This document shows positions 7,798 to 17,644 of a stretch of 64,000 nucleotides of DNA, one piece after another; within the stretch, counting starts at the first letter, position 1; each line of letters begins with the position of its first letter. Source of the DNA: CAVOGJ01 sp963695405 (GTDB lineage Bacteria > Planctomycetota > Planctomycetia > Pirellulales > Pirellulaceae); the NCBI GenBank assembly GCA_963695405.1, contig CAVOGJ010000003.1:124001-188000 (forward strand), read 5' to 3'. The notes beneath the pieces were generated by a model. That model ran no database searches. It saw only the letters and a list, made by a program, of their open reading frames with translations, and was not told the DNA's origin. Made by a program: the position numbers and the translations under genes.

Positions 7798-10358
7798 TCA
7801 TTCGCGCCAAGGCGTGACTGGCAACCACCGGAGCGGGGTTTCGGACAACAATTCCGTAAGAATCACTTCGTTCTGGAACAACGCGTCCGTGACCCTCGGC
7901 CGACCCGCGGGGGAAATGACCGTGGCTCGAGGCGGCTCGCGCATCCAGAGGAGAAACTCGCGAGGATTCGTCGGAGCGACCGCTGCGATCTCTTTGTTGC
8001 AGCAAACCACGCACGTAGAAGACGCAGAAATGCGAGAGCCGTCGTCCGCGGGACGTGGATTCCGCCAAATCCCGAGCGGCCGTGCCATCGCCAGCGAATC
8101 GGTAGCGTCGAGTCCCGCGAGTCGCAGTCGGTCAACCGTCCTGCCACCAGAGTAGGTCAGGTAAATCTCGTCCGTAGTGCCCGGAACAAAGTCGAAGCCT
8201 TCCAGGTGCTGCCCGTTTTCCTGGGGAAGATGCCACACGCGCGTCGGCAGGCGTGGTGAGCTATTCCAGCCGTCCCCATCACGAGGGATCGCGAATTCAT
8301 AGAGACCGGTTGCGGGCGAGTGCGCGAACGGCACGCCTGCGAAGGACGGAAAGACCGCATACAGCCGGTCGCCAACCACCCGTATTCCTTGCGATATCAG
8401 AATCGCATCGTTCCCGCCTTCGGGCTCGCCCAAGTACTGGGGATGGTAGTTCACCACAGCCACGGCGGCTAGTTCTTGATCCCCGTCGGTACCGCTGAGG
8501 GTGAAACGGAAGATTCCGTTACTCGAACCGACCCAGAGATGGGTTCCGTCAAAAGCGACCGGATCAATGCCTCGAAACGTGAATTCGGGAAGGGAGAGGC
8601 GAATCGCCTCGTCGGCCAGGTTCCACACCTGCCGCAATTCAAGAGTTCGAGCGTCTATCTTGGCGATCGCCGATTGCCGCCCCGAATTCAGGTCGGCCGT
8701 TCGCGATTCGAGCAAACCCACCCAGAGGTAGCCGTCGCGATAGTCGATCGCCCCAAAATGATCGACTTGGGGTACCGCGATCGTCGTGGCTGTCCCTTGT
8801 TGAATATCCGTGAGCACGGGAACCGCGTTCCCGTTGTCGCGGATCATGGCGTCGGTCTGCGGGTGGCTCCAATCGGTGTCGAAACGCGTGATCTTGTTGG
8901 CCGTGGCCCCGAAATAGCGGCCATTTTCCTGATCAACGGCAATTCCCTGATTGGCGTAAAAACCACCTAGAGAAATGGGAGGGCCCACCGAAGTCACTCC
9001 GGTGACGACGCGGCCCAGCCGGAATTTGCCAAATTTGAGCCCGGCCATACCTTCGTATTGGAGGATCAAATCGGTCGCGGGTTCCGTGATGACTTGAATC
9101 GTGCCTGCACCGCTACGGGGGTCGAGCCCCTGTCCGGAACCCTGCACGACGATTCCCGTTACGGCCCGATCGGTGCCCGAGTAGTCATCGATCCAAGAAT
9201 AGACGTCTGCGCCCGATGACTGCGTTCCCACGATTTCCACGGACGAAGCAACGATTCCTCTTCCTGGGCGTTCAAACGTTTCGGTAAAGATGCCGATCCG
9301 CTCGTTTCTATCAATGAACGGCATCTCAACGACATACGATTGGAGAGAATTGGACGAGAAACGTAAGGCCCCGACATCACGGTCTTGGATGAGCGTAAAG
9401 AATCCGCCGCCGGCGACGCAGTCGCTTCCGGTGGTGCAGTTTGCGAATCTTCCGGAATCAATCGTCACCCGCGTGTTAACTTCGGCGATGGTCGCCGCCA
9501 CATCAAGAAACTTCGAGCCAACGTCGTTCGAAAATTCGAACCAGTCGACGACCGGTGGCGGCGTGCTGACGCGTCCGATGCGAAAATTGCCGTATTTCAG
9601 TTGCCTTCCCAGCCCTTCGTAAGTCAGAACCAGATCACTCGCCGGTCCGGTAACGATGCGAAGCGCCGCCGCCCCCTGGGTCGGGTCGGTACCGTAGCCG
9701 GCACCTTGAACTGTCACGCCTTGCACCGTCTCTGTGCCGACAACGTAGGTTGCCCTCACGTCACTCATCACCGTGGCACCCAGCGATTGATGATCTAGCA
9801 GGTCAATCGCGTTCGTAAAAACACCAACGACTTCGGTGCGATCCAAGACGCTCACTTCGACGACGAACTGTTGTCGCCCGCTTGCTGCGAATTTGAGCGC
9901 CCCGCGCCCTCTTGTTGTCTAAGTGCAAAACTGCCATTGCTTAGCGCTATGCAACCCGTCTGGCACTCGTCGAACGTCCCTGAGTCGACGGACACGCTGA
10001 GGTCCAATCCGGCGACGACTTCTGGCAAGTCTTGCTGTCCGCTGGCCATCGCGGAAAAGTCCCAAGCCGAAAGATCAAACCACTCGACCCCCGTCAAGAC
10101 AAGCCGTGGTTCGAGCGGTTCGAGTGTGAGCGATTTCGCGCGATTCGGAAGGCCGATCCCACGGCGATGCGCGGAGGAAGTCTTGGTTTTCAATACGGTT
10201 CTCTCATCTTCGCTTGAAAGACGGCCAGCTGTCGCCGCTCCGCTCCGCCAGCGACTGACGAACTCGTCAATCAAACCCCAGGAGAGCTCCCTCCCAGACC
10301 AATCGGAAGGCCTCGACGTGATCGAAGCGTCCACGCAGCGTGGGGCGGCAGCGTTCAT
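7798..10358 (-). CDS. large secreted protein with planctomycete LEPLEPR motif, frameshifted near 9900
   Basis: Two overlapping frames make one protein of about 850 residues. The N-terminal part (10358-9855) holds the planctomycete surface-protein motif LEPLEPRLVLTG at about residue 80. The rest (9855-7798) has repeats with VxxDSGxFxxC and YVVEMPFIDRNERIGIFTE, then a sheet-rich, propeller-like region (YLWVGLLES, THLWVGSSNGIFRF). The break lies in the C run at 9900-9903: adding one base joins FALRQQEGAG to ALKFAASGRQQF, which aligns without gaps to FTLIQDRDVGALRF in the next repeat. An indel is therefore certain; whether it is biological is not. Function unknown, probably cell-surface. Confidence 0.75.
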
Positions 10359-10823
10359 TAGTACGGATGCTCAAACAATCGAGTATGATTGGCACCTCAA
10401 ACGAATCAAGTTCGTCGCTCAACAAAGCCCAACCGAGATCCGCCAAGCACTGTGAAAAACCCTCTCGATCGATTCCCCCGACAGACGCAGCGGATGATGA
10501 CCTGAAACGGCCGACGGTGGTGCCTGAACCGCGGCCGGCTTGGCTCGGCATGATCGGCGATAGCGCGGATGTGACCGTTTCGGATCCGTCGCATAGCTCG
10601 ACCGCTTCGATAGCACTTGCAGTCTGTAAATCAACGCCACAAACCACCAACAAAGTAGGTCAGCGGCAGTGTTTGCGGAACTGGTATTTCGCCCCGCCAG
10701 GTGGTGTGACAAAATACTTTTTGGCAGGACATGCTGCGAGCCGTCTCCGGCCACGGCGCTGAGGATTGGGCAGCCAGTTTGCCAAGGCGCCCGCCCCGCA
10801 GACATTGAATTCACGGACGAACG
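10359..10823. other. divergent intergenic region
   Basis: Lies between the start codons of two divergent genes, so it should contain both promoters. I see no RNA gene, repeat or further coding sequence that I can support. Confidence 0.4.
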
Positions 10824-11966
10824 ATGGCAAATGACACACGTCAGCTCGAGGCGGCGACGACAGAATCTCCTGACCCTTTCTTCGAGAGGAACAGTGACGT
10901 TACCGAGGTGAGACAAGTCGCTCGGTCGAGCTGTGAACTTTGCCGATGGCTCCAGCGCATGGCGGCTCGCTGCCGTGCGGGCTGTCGTCAGCAACTCGCT
11001 TTGGTGCGCGACTGGCTCGTTTACCTCGTCGTCCGCGTCTTGATTTGCATGGTCCAATGCTTGCACCCAGAGATGTGCGTACGACTGTCGGAGTTTCTCG
11101 GTTTCCTCTGTGGTCGCGTTCTGCGAATTCGTCATGGCGTGGTCGACGAGAATCTCCGCCATGCCTTTCCGGAACACTCGGACTTGGAGCGACAAAGGAT
11201 TGAGCAAGGCATGTGGCGCCACTTGATCCTGATGGTCTGTGAGGTCGCCTTGGCGCAACGGAAGATCCACGACTCCAATTGGCGAGACCACGTGTCCATT
11301 CGCAATCAGCGCGAGCTCGTGCGGGCCCTTGCCTCACCCCGACCACTCGTCGCGGTGACAGCCCATCTGGGGAACTTCGAAATGGCGGGCTACGTCTCCG
11401 GCCTGCTCGGCTTTCCCACATTCACCATCGCCCGCCCGTTGGACAATCCGTTCCTGCAGCGATTTCTCCTCAGGTTCCGAGGAGCAACGGGTCAGTTTCT
11501 GTTGCCGACCAAGGGGAGTGGCGAGCAGGCGCAGCGCGTCATTGAGGGAGGGGAGTGCCTGGCTCTGTTGGGTGACCATTTTGGTGGCAAGAAGGGCTGT
11601 TGGGTCGAGTTCTTCCATCGGCCCGCTTCGTGCCACAAGGCGATTTCCGTTTTTTCCTTGGCGAACCGGGCACCCATTTGCGTGATGTACATGCGGCGGA
11701 CGGGGAAGTTTCTTCAATTCGAGATGGTCGCCAAGGACATCTTCGACCCGGCAGCTGATGATTCCTTGGGGACGATTCCGGAAATGACCGCTTGGTACAA
11801 TCGATTGATTGAAGCGGCCGTGCGTGAGTCAGAGGATCAGTATTGGTGGCTGCACCGGCGTTGGAAGGACCCTCGCCGCAAAAAAATACGCGCCGTGCGT
11901 GCAGATCCACCCCATGATGCCATGTCCCCCTCCAAACGACTTACCAACAAGCTTCCCAACTTGTAG
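10824..11966 (+). CDS. LpxL/HtrB-family lipid A acyltransferase-like protein
   Basis: A 380-residue protein of the lysophospholipid/lipid A late acyltransferase family, which adds a secondary acyl chain to the lipid A precursor at the inner membrane. The catalytic H-x4-E motif is visible as TAHLGNFE (H181, E186). Other family stretches are VDENLRHAFPE, TKGSGEQAQRVIEGG and LLGDHFGGKKG, and a membrane-proximal helix lies at about residues 62-80. The first 55 residues are extra relative to the family, so translation may begin later. It supports an outer membrane with LPS. Confidence 0.85.
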   Translation: MANDTRQLEAATTESPDPFFERNSDVTEVRQVARSSCELCRWLQRMAARCRAGCRQQLALVRDWLVYLVVRVLICMVQCLHPEMCVRLSEFLGFLCGRVLRIRHGVVDENLRHAFPEHSDLERQRIEQGMWRHLILMVCEVALAQRKIHDSNWRDHVSIRNQRELVRALASPRPLVAVTAHLGNFEMAGYVSGLLGFPTFTIARPLDNPFLQRFLLRFRGATGQFLLPTKGSGEQAQRVIEGGECLALLGDHFGGKKGCWVEFFHRPASCHKAISVFSLANRAPICVMYMRRTGKFLQFEMVAKDIFDPAADDSLGTIPEMTAWYNRLIEAAVRESEDQYWWLHRRWKDPRRKKIRAVRADPPHDAMSPSKRLTNKLPNL

Positions 11967-12142
11967 ATTACGGGTTCGAGGAGAATGCCGGTCACCGGCG
12001 GTGGCTGGACATAATTGTCTTCCTCGGACAACTGTCGTCCTCGGAACGGCCAGGCGAGTGGACGGTTCGTCGGGTGCTCTGGAACATCCGCTAGCTGGGC
12101 GAAAACAACCGATTGGCTCCGGCCAGCCACAAGCCTTCGATC

Positions 12143-13129
12143 ATGCATTTTCGACCCTTCCGCAATTCCGATCCGCCGCAGTTGGCCGAGATATGGAATG
12201 CTCAATCGTCCCAACGCGGACTGGCCTGTCCCGTGACACCCCAAGTCCTGGAGCATTATGTCTTTTCCAAACCCTACTTCGATCGGCAAGGGCTGATCGT
12301 CGCCGAGGCCGATGACCGATTGCAGGGGTTCGTGCATATCGGATTCGGCCCGGACGCCAGCCATCATGACCTCGACTACTGCAGCGGCGCCATCTGTATG
12401 CTCATGGTCCGGCCTGGAGGCGCTCCCGCCGAACTGGCCGACTTGCTGGTTGAGCGTGGAGAAGCCGCGCTCCGTGAGCAGGGCGCGCGGTTGGTCTATG
12501 GCGGTGGCATCGAGCCAATTAACCCCTTCTACTTGGGGCTGTACGGCGGCAGTGAAATGCCAGGGATTCTTGTCTCGGACCAAGAGAAACTGCATCTACT
12601 TCAACGCCATCACTATGAGGAAATCGATCGCGTTATCGTCTTGCAGCGTGATTTGACCGATTTTCGTTTGCCGGTAGACCGTCGTCAGATGCAGTTGCGG
12701 CGAAAGTATCGAGTCGAACTGGACACTTCACCACCCATGAACGATTGGTGGGCCACGTGCACTGGTCCTCCCAGCGAGCCGACTCGTTTTGAACTTTGCC
12801 CCGTCGATGGAGGGCCCGCCTGCGGAAACGTGAGTTTCTGGGTGATGGAGCCCTTGTCGGCGACATGGGGAAAGCTGGCGGTCGGCATGAATAATCTGCG
12901 CGTGGTCGATTCCCTTAAACGACAGGGGCTCGCCACGCTGCTCAATAGCGAATCACTCCGACAATTGCAGTTGAACGGCGTGGCTGTCGTCGAGGTCCAG
13001 ACCATGCAACATAATGCGGCCGCTTTGGGACTCTATCGAAAACTGGGTTTCGAGGAGGTCGACCAGGGTATCGTGCTTCGCAAACGGGCAGCATCCCTTT
13101 CCGGCGCGGAGGGGCCAAACGACCCATGA
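12143..13129 (+). CDS. tandem GNAT acetyltransferase
   Basis: A 328-residue protein starting MHFRPFRNSDPPQLAEIW. The N-terminal half reads as one GNAT domain (LQGFVHIGFGPD, then ICMLMVRPGGAPAELADLL). The C-terminal half is a second domain with LKRQGLATLLNSESLRQL (the acetyl-CoA loop) and NAAALGLYRKLGFEEVD, the classic motif B. Tandem GNATs use one domain catalytically; the C-terminal one here keeps the better consensus. The stop codon overlaps the start of pgsA (ATGA), implying translational coupling with phospholipid synthesis. Substrate unknown. Confidence 0.85.
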   Translation: MHFRPFRNSDPPQLAEIWNAQSSQRGLACPVTPQVLEHYVFSKPYFDRQGLIVAEADDRLQGFVHIGFGPDASHHDLDYCSGAICMLMVRPGGAPAELADLLVERGEAALREQGARLVYGGGIEPINPFYLGLYGGSEMPGILVSDQEKLHLLQRHHYEEIDRVIVLQRDLTDFRLPVDRRQMQLRRKYRVELDTSPPMNDWWATCTGPPSEPTRFELCPVDGGPACGNVSFWVMEPLSATWGKLAVGMNNLRVVDSLKRQGLATLLNSESLRQLQLNGVAVVEVQTMQHNAAALGLYRKLGFEEVDQGIVLRKRAASLSGAEGPNDP

Positions 13130-13704
13130 ACGAGCCGCGTGTCAGTAATTGGAACATCGCAAATCAGGTCACTGCTGCCCGGCTGTTCGTGACGCTGATG
13201 CTTCTCGTAACCCTACAAGGGCAACACTACGAATGGTCGCTGGTACTTTTTCTGCTCGGGGCGACCACTGATTGGCTGGACGGCTACTTGGCCCGCCGCT
13301 ACCAACTGGTCACGCAATTGGGACGAGTGATCGACCCGCTGGCCGATAAACTCATCATTTGCGGTTCCTACATTTATCTCTCGGCGTGGCCGGCCTCCGG
13401 GATCCCGCCCTGGATGACGGTCGTCGTCGTCTGCCGCGAACTGATCGTGACCGTATTGCGCAGCTTTCTGGAACAACATGGCCAGGATTTTTCGGCCAAG
13501 ATGCCCGGCAAGATCAAAATGGTGCTGCAGTGCGCTGCCGTCGTGGCCAGCCTAGTTTTGCTATCTGCGGTCGCGCGGGAATCAGTGCCAACTTGGTTAC
13601 CCATGACCGTCACCGTGATCGCCTGGACCATGGTTCTGTCGACACTTTATTCTGGCTTGCTTTACCTTGCATCCGCCCTTCGCCTGATCCGCGAGCTCGA
13701 ATAA
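13126..13704 (+). CDS. pgsA: CDP-diacylglycerol-glycerol-3-phosphate 3-phosphatidyltransferase
   Basis: A 192-residue multispanning membrane protein. It has the complete CDP-alcohol phosphotransferase signature D-x2-D-G-x2-A-R-x8-G-x3-D-x3-D: D49, D52, G53, A56, R57, G66, D70 and D74 in TDWLDGYLARR...LGRVIDPLADK. The downstream segment PPWMTVVVVCRELIVTVLRS is typical of PgsA. The enzyme makes phosphatidylglycerol phosphate, the committed step to anionic phospholipids. Length matches the family. The start overlaps the upstream acetyltransferase stop by 4 bases, and a CPBP protease gene follows 6 bases after its stop. Confidence 0.93.
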   Translation: MNEPRVSNWNIANQVTAARLFVTLMLLVTLQGQHYEWSLVLFLLGATTDWLDGYLARRYQLVTQLGRVIDPLADKLIICGSYIYLSAWPASGIPPWMTVVVVCRELIVTVLRSFLEQHGQDFSAKMPGKIKMVLQCAAVVASLVLLSAVARESVPTWLPMTVTVIAWTMVLSTLYSGLLYLASALRLIRELE

Positions 13705-13710
13705 GTTGCC

Positions 13711-14776
13711 ATGCTGGAGCTTTCCCAGAGTACGTTGGCCGTCGCGCTGCTCGCGATGGTGCTGTTCGGTTCGGCCTGGGCTTGGGCTCGCTGGACCAAG
13801 GCACTCCGCGAGCAACGCGAGTTGCTTACGTACGAGCCGCGACGCCCCGTGCCCTGGGGCATCATCGATCTGGGCGCGGTGCTGCTGATCATGGCCTGCA
13901 CGCAGTCGCTGGCGGCATGGATTGCGTTGCGTTCGTGGGGAAGTTTGGCTCTTGGCGAGCTATCGGTCGACAAACAGGCCCGATTTCTGGCGCTGAATTC
14001 ACTCGCCTCGATCACCATGTGGCTCCTTTCCGTGCTCTTCATTCGCCTCCGTTGCAAGGCGACCAGCCGGGACCTGGGAGAAACACCTTGGCGTTTTCAG
14101 CAGGACCTCCAGCATGGGGCCCAGGGCTTTTTCATGATCGTGATACCGGTCTACGCGATTCAATTCGTCCTGATGCAGTTCCTGAAACCGGAGCACCCCC
14201 TTATCAAGCTATTGATGGAAAATGGCTCGCTCCCATTCTTCTTGGTCAGCGGTGTGATGGCGGTCCTGGTGGCGCCGGTCGTCGAGGAGTACCTGTTTCG
14301 AGTCATCCTGCAAGGGTGGTTGGAAAATCTGGCCGTGGCACGACAAGCCGGAGTTTCTCCCGACCAGCGCATGAAGTTGATTCTAGGACATCCTCCGTTG
14401 CACGACGCGACGCTCGGAAGTACCGCGTCCACCTCCAACAGTCCGGCAGGAAACCAATCCGATGTGCTGGCCCACCACATCACGGACAATCCTTACGCCC
14501 CGCCTGGCGAGTGGGATGACAATTCGAATCCCAATTCTCGCTCGTCCGTGCCGGTAATGAAGCCGGCATGGTGGCCCATCTTCAGTCAGCGCGTTCCTCT
14601 TCGCGATGGCCCACGTTGGACACGCGGCGGACCCTGTCCCAATCTTCGTGCTCGCCTTGGGACTCGGCTGGGTCTATCAGCGGACGCACCGCGTGTGGCC
14701 GTGTATTGTGATGCATATGCTGCTGAACGGACTCAGCCTGATTCAACTGGCGCTTTATCTGAGTGCCGAGCAATGA
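13711..14776 (+). CDS. CPBP (Abi) family intramembrane metalloprotease, frameshifted near 14580
   Basis: A multispanning protein with the first CPBP/Rce1 motif as APVVEEYLFRVILQG (glutamate pair, about residues 188-202). The frame then runs off into unrelated sequence, but dropping one T near 14578-14583 restores PISVSAFLFAMAHVGHA and a histidine/asparagine motif in IVMHMLLNGLSLIQ, ending at 14776. These are the remaining metal-binding motifs of the family. Between motifs 1 and 2 sits an unusual hydrophilic insert of about 70 residues containing DNPYAPP, a motif common in planctomycete membrane proteins. Substrate unknown. It follows pgsA closely, so it is probably in one operon with it. Confidence 0.8.
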
Positions 14777-14935
14777 CCAGCCGAAGGACACCGCATTCTT
14801 GTTGCCGAACAAATCGCGGGTAACGCGCTCCATCCCCGTTTGTTAGACTCGGGGGATGACCAGCCCGCTTCGCGCTGGCGGTGATGACTCGGAGTTATCA
14901 GCCGGGAACCCTACCAAGCAGGAAGTACTCGCCTC

Positions 14936-15895
14936 GTGGAACAAGCCTTTCATTCCTGGTTACGCGCTCACTTGCCGAGCGATCATCGGCTGCTCGTCCC
15001 CATCGGTGATGACGCGGCGGCGCTCGATTGGGCGCAGGATACTGCGTGCCTCGTTACGACGGATCTATTGGCCGACGGCGTTCATTTCCGAACCGAAGAA
15101 CATTCGCTCGAAGAGATCGGCCGCAAGGCGCTGGCGGTGAATTTGAGCGACGTGGCAGCCATGGCCGGTCGCCCCACCGCGGCGTTTGTTTCGCTCCTGC
15201 TGCCCGCCGGCGGCGGAGCCGAAATGGCAACCAGAATTATGAACGGGATGCTGCCGCTTGCCGATAGACACAACACGCTCATTGCGGGGGGCGACACAAA
15301 CGTTTGGTCGGGGCGGCTGGCGATCGGGATAACTCTGTTGGCCACGGCCGGACCCAAGGGTCCGCTGCGGAGAAGCACGGCAATCGAGACCGATGTCGTC
15401 TTCGTCACGGGAGTTCTCGGCGGCAGCCTGTCGGGTCATCATTTTCGTTTCGAGCCGAGAGTCGAACTGGCGAGATACCTTTTCGAGCACTATGATCTGC
15501 ACGCGGGCATGGATTTGTCGGATGGCCTCGCCGTGGACGCTACACGCATGGCTTCGCTGAGCGGATGTGGAATCGAGTTGTATCCACACCTTTTGCCGCT
15601 GAGCGACTCGGCCTTGGCCCTGGCGCAGGCCGACCAATCTCGATCGGCGGTGGAACGAGCGCTCGGGGATGGGGAAGATTTCGAGCTGCTTCTGACCGTT
15701 TCCCTCACGGACGCGGCACGCCTCGAGTCAGAATACGCGGGCTCCGTTCCGATCACACGAATCGGCCGATGCGTCCCTACACCCGGCCTCTGGCTGATCG
15801 ACCAAGCGGGACAGCGAACACCCTGCCCTGCCTTGGGCTATGTCCATGGGCAAACCACGCCTCCGTCAGCCGCTGCGAATGGGAGCGATGGATGA
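14936..15895 (+). CDS. thiL: thiamine-monophosphate kinase
   Basis: A 319-residue protein that phosphorylates thiamine monophosphate to the cofactor thiamine pyrophosphate. ThiL features in order: IGDDAAALDW (metal-binding aspartates), LVTTDLLADGVHF, IGRKALAVNLSDVAAMAGRP, IAGGDTNVWSG, HAGMDLSDGLAVD and ALGDGEDFELLLTV. All are conserved AIR-synthase-fold motifs of ThiL, and the length fits. The start at 14936 matches the family. Its stop overlaps the tsaE start (ATGA), so the two are translationally coupled. Confidence 0.95.
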   Translation: MEQAFHSWLRAHLPSDHRLLVPIGDDAAALDWAQDTACLVTTDLLADGVHFRTEEHSLEEIGRKALAVNLSDVAAMAGRPTAAFVSLLLPAGGGAEMATRIMNGMLPLADRHNTLIAGGDTNVWSGRLAIGITLLATAGPKGPLRRSTAIETDVVFVTGVLGGSLSGHHFRFEPRVELARYLFEHYDLHAGMDLSDGLAVDATRMASLSGCGIELYPHLLPLSDSALALAQADQSRSAVERALGDGEDFELLLTVSLTDAARLESEYAGSVPITRIGRCVPTPGLWLIDQAGQRTPCPALGYVHGQTTPPSAAANGSDG

Positions 15896-16389
15896 ACCCG
15901 ACCTGGAGGCCCAGCGAATTTATCGCCAAGGATGAAGCCGCAACGGCCCGCTTGGCAGCCTTATTCGCGCAGTACCTCCCCCTGGGGACAACGATCGGTC
16001 TTAGCGGTCCGCTAGGTGCCGGCAAGACTCGCTGGGTGCAGGCCTTTGCCGTGGCTTGGGGAGTACCCGCCGGCGCAGTGGTAAGCCCTACCTTCGTGCT
16101 CTGCCAGGAATACGCTGCGAATCGCGGGCGGCTTTTTCATTTGGATGTCTATCGACTGGAAGATTCGGCTGCTTTCCTGGACCTGGGAGCGGAAGAAATG
16201 TTTGCCGAGCCGGGCATTGTGTTCATTGAATGGGCGGAGCGCGTCAGCGAATACCTGCCTGATGATCGTATCGACGTGCGTATCGATCTGCTGGATGAAT
16301 CGACCCGTCGCTTCACCGTCGTCGGCCGCGGAGCCGAACTGGCTCCAGCGTTGTCAGCCATCGAGCATGCATGGTCGGAGAGCGCTTAG
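15892..16389 (+). CDS. tsaE: tRNA threonylcarbamoyladenosine biosynthesis ATPase TsaE
   Basis: A 165-residue P-loop protein that drives turnover of the TsaB-TsaD complex in t6A37 modification of tRNA. The Walker A loop is LSGPLGAGKTRW (K45), with the TsaE-specific SPTFVLCQEY, LFHLDVYRLED and VFIEWAERVSEYLP following in order. Length matches the family. The start at 15892 overlaps the thiL stop in an ATGA arrangement. The frame is open farther upstream but that stretch lies inside thiL and has no family similarity. Confidence 0.95.
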   Translation: MNPTWRPSEFIAKDEAATARLAALFAQYLPLGTTIGLSGPLGAGKTRWVQAFAVAWGVPAGAVVSPTFVLCQEYAANRGRLFHLDVYRLEDSAAFLDLGAEEMFAEPGIVFIEWAERVSEYLPDDRIDVRIDLLDESTRRFTVVGRGAELAPALSAIEHAWSESA

Positions 16390-16447
16390 CTGCCGAATAT
16401 TTCAAGTCGCATTGCGGGTCGACGAACACACCGCGACTTTCTTACTC

Positions 16448-17524
16448 TTACCCGCGGGCCTTTAAAACCGGGTCCTTTGTCAGCGGCAGTTTCACGACCT
16501 TCCCCGTTTCCGCTGCCTTGTAAATGCCGAGGATGATCTCAACCGAGCGGCGGCCCTCGTTTCCGTCCACGGCCGGTGGCGTCCCCCGCTTGATGGCTTG
16601 CAGAACATCCTTAAACAAGTGTGTATGGCCGTGATGACCAATCGCGTTGGGATCCGCGGCGCCTCCACCCGTCTTGGTTTTTCCCCGCATGCGTTCTAAT
16701 AAATCCCGATCCGCGTTCGTTGGCCGGGCAAATTCCCACATCTTGATATCTTCTTCTTCCAGCACGGCCGAACCATGCGACCCGTGAATCTCGATCCGCT
16801 TGAGGGCGCCCGGATAGGCTGCCGTCGTCGCCTCGACGACGCCGAGTGCTCCGCTGGCGAACCGCAGGGTGGCGACTGCGACATCCTCGACTTCGATTCG
16901 CTCATGAGCCAAGCGAGCTGTATGGGCGGTGATCTCATCGACCGGTCCCATCAGCCAGGCCAGCAAGTCGACGGTGTGAATGGCCTGATTCATCAGAGCT
17001 CCACCGCCATCCAGTTTCCAAGTCCCACGCCAGGCCCCGCTATCGTAGTATTCCTGGCTGCGATACCACTTGACGTAAGCATCACCCATGGTGAGTCGTC
17101 CAAAGCGATTCTTGTCAATTGCCTTCTTAATCAATTGCGACGACTCGTGAAATCGTGACGGGAAAATCGTGGCCAATACGACCCCTGCTCGTTGACAGGC
17201 GTCGATAATTTTGTCACATCGCTGTAGTGTGATTTCCAGCGGTTTCTCCACGATCACATGCTTTCCGGCCTTGGCTGCCGCCACGGCCGGCTCGAGGTGA
17301 GCCCCACTAGGAGTGCCAATGGTGACGACGTCTACGAGTGGATCGGTCAGCAGTGAATCCAGATCGTGACAGGCGCGACAACCGGTCGCGGCGGCCAGTC
17401 GATCCGCCGATCCGGGTGACTTGTCGTAACAGGCAACCAGCTTGGCAGTTCGAATGTCCGCGATCGCCCGCGCGTGAAAATTCGCAATCATGCCGCATCC
17501 GATAATGCCAAAACCCATCGCCAT
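16448..17524 (-). CDS. Gfo/Idh/MocA-family oxidoreductase
   Basis: A 358-residue protein with an N-terminal Rossmann fold: GFGIIGCGMIANFH is the GxGxxx(N) dinucleotide loop, AGKHVIVEKPLEI holds the EKP catalytic lysine motif, and GGGALMNQAIHTVDLLAWLMG matches the substrate-domain GGG...D-x-x-H motif. Members oxidise or reduce sugars and cyclitols with NAD(P). The start at 17524 is supported by an AGGAG ribosome-binding site about 9 bases upstream. It is convergent with tsaE. A true catalytic member, unlike the degenerate relative at 4701. Confidence 0.9.
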   Translation of the reverse strand: MAMGFGIIGCGMIANFHARAIADIRTAKLVACYDKSPGSADRLAAATGCRACHDLDSLLTDPLVDVVTIGTPSGAHLEPAVAAAKAGKHVIVEKPLEITLQRCDKIIDACQRAGVVLATIFPSRFHESSQLIKKAIDKNRFGRLTMGDAYVKWYRSQEYYDSGAWRGTWKLDGGGALMNQAIHTVDLLAWLMGPVDEITAHTARLAHERIEVEDVAVATLRFASGALGVVEATTAAYPGALKRIEIHGSHGSAVLEEEDIKMWEFARPTNADRDLLERMRGKTKTGGGAADPNAIGHHGHTHLFKDVLQAIKRGTPPAVDGNEGRRSVEIILGIYKAAETGKVVKLPLTKDPVLKARG

Positions 17525-17644
17525 GGTTGATGTCTCCTGCTGTTGTGCGCCTGGAATCGTTGTAGGCGAGTTCCTAATCAGCGAGGCACCAAGACCCCGG
17601 TGGACAGTCGGTCGTCGGGGTGCTCGCAAGATGTCGTGCAGCCA

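Noticed and set aside
10419..11291. 290-codon minus-strand frame
   Set aside because: It is antisense to the LpxL-like gene and has no family features, whereas the plus strand has clear motifs.
13359..14519. 386-codon plus-strand frame
   Set aside because: It overlaps pgsA and the CPBP gene in another frame; composition is low-quality arginine-rich sequence typical of a shadow frame.
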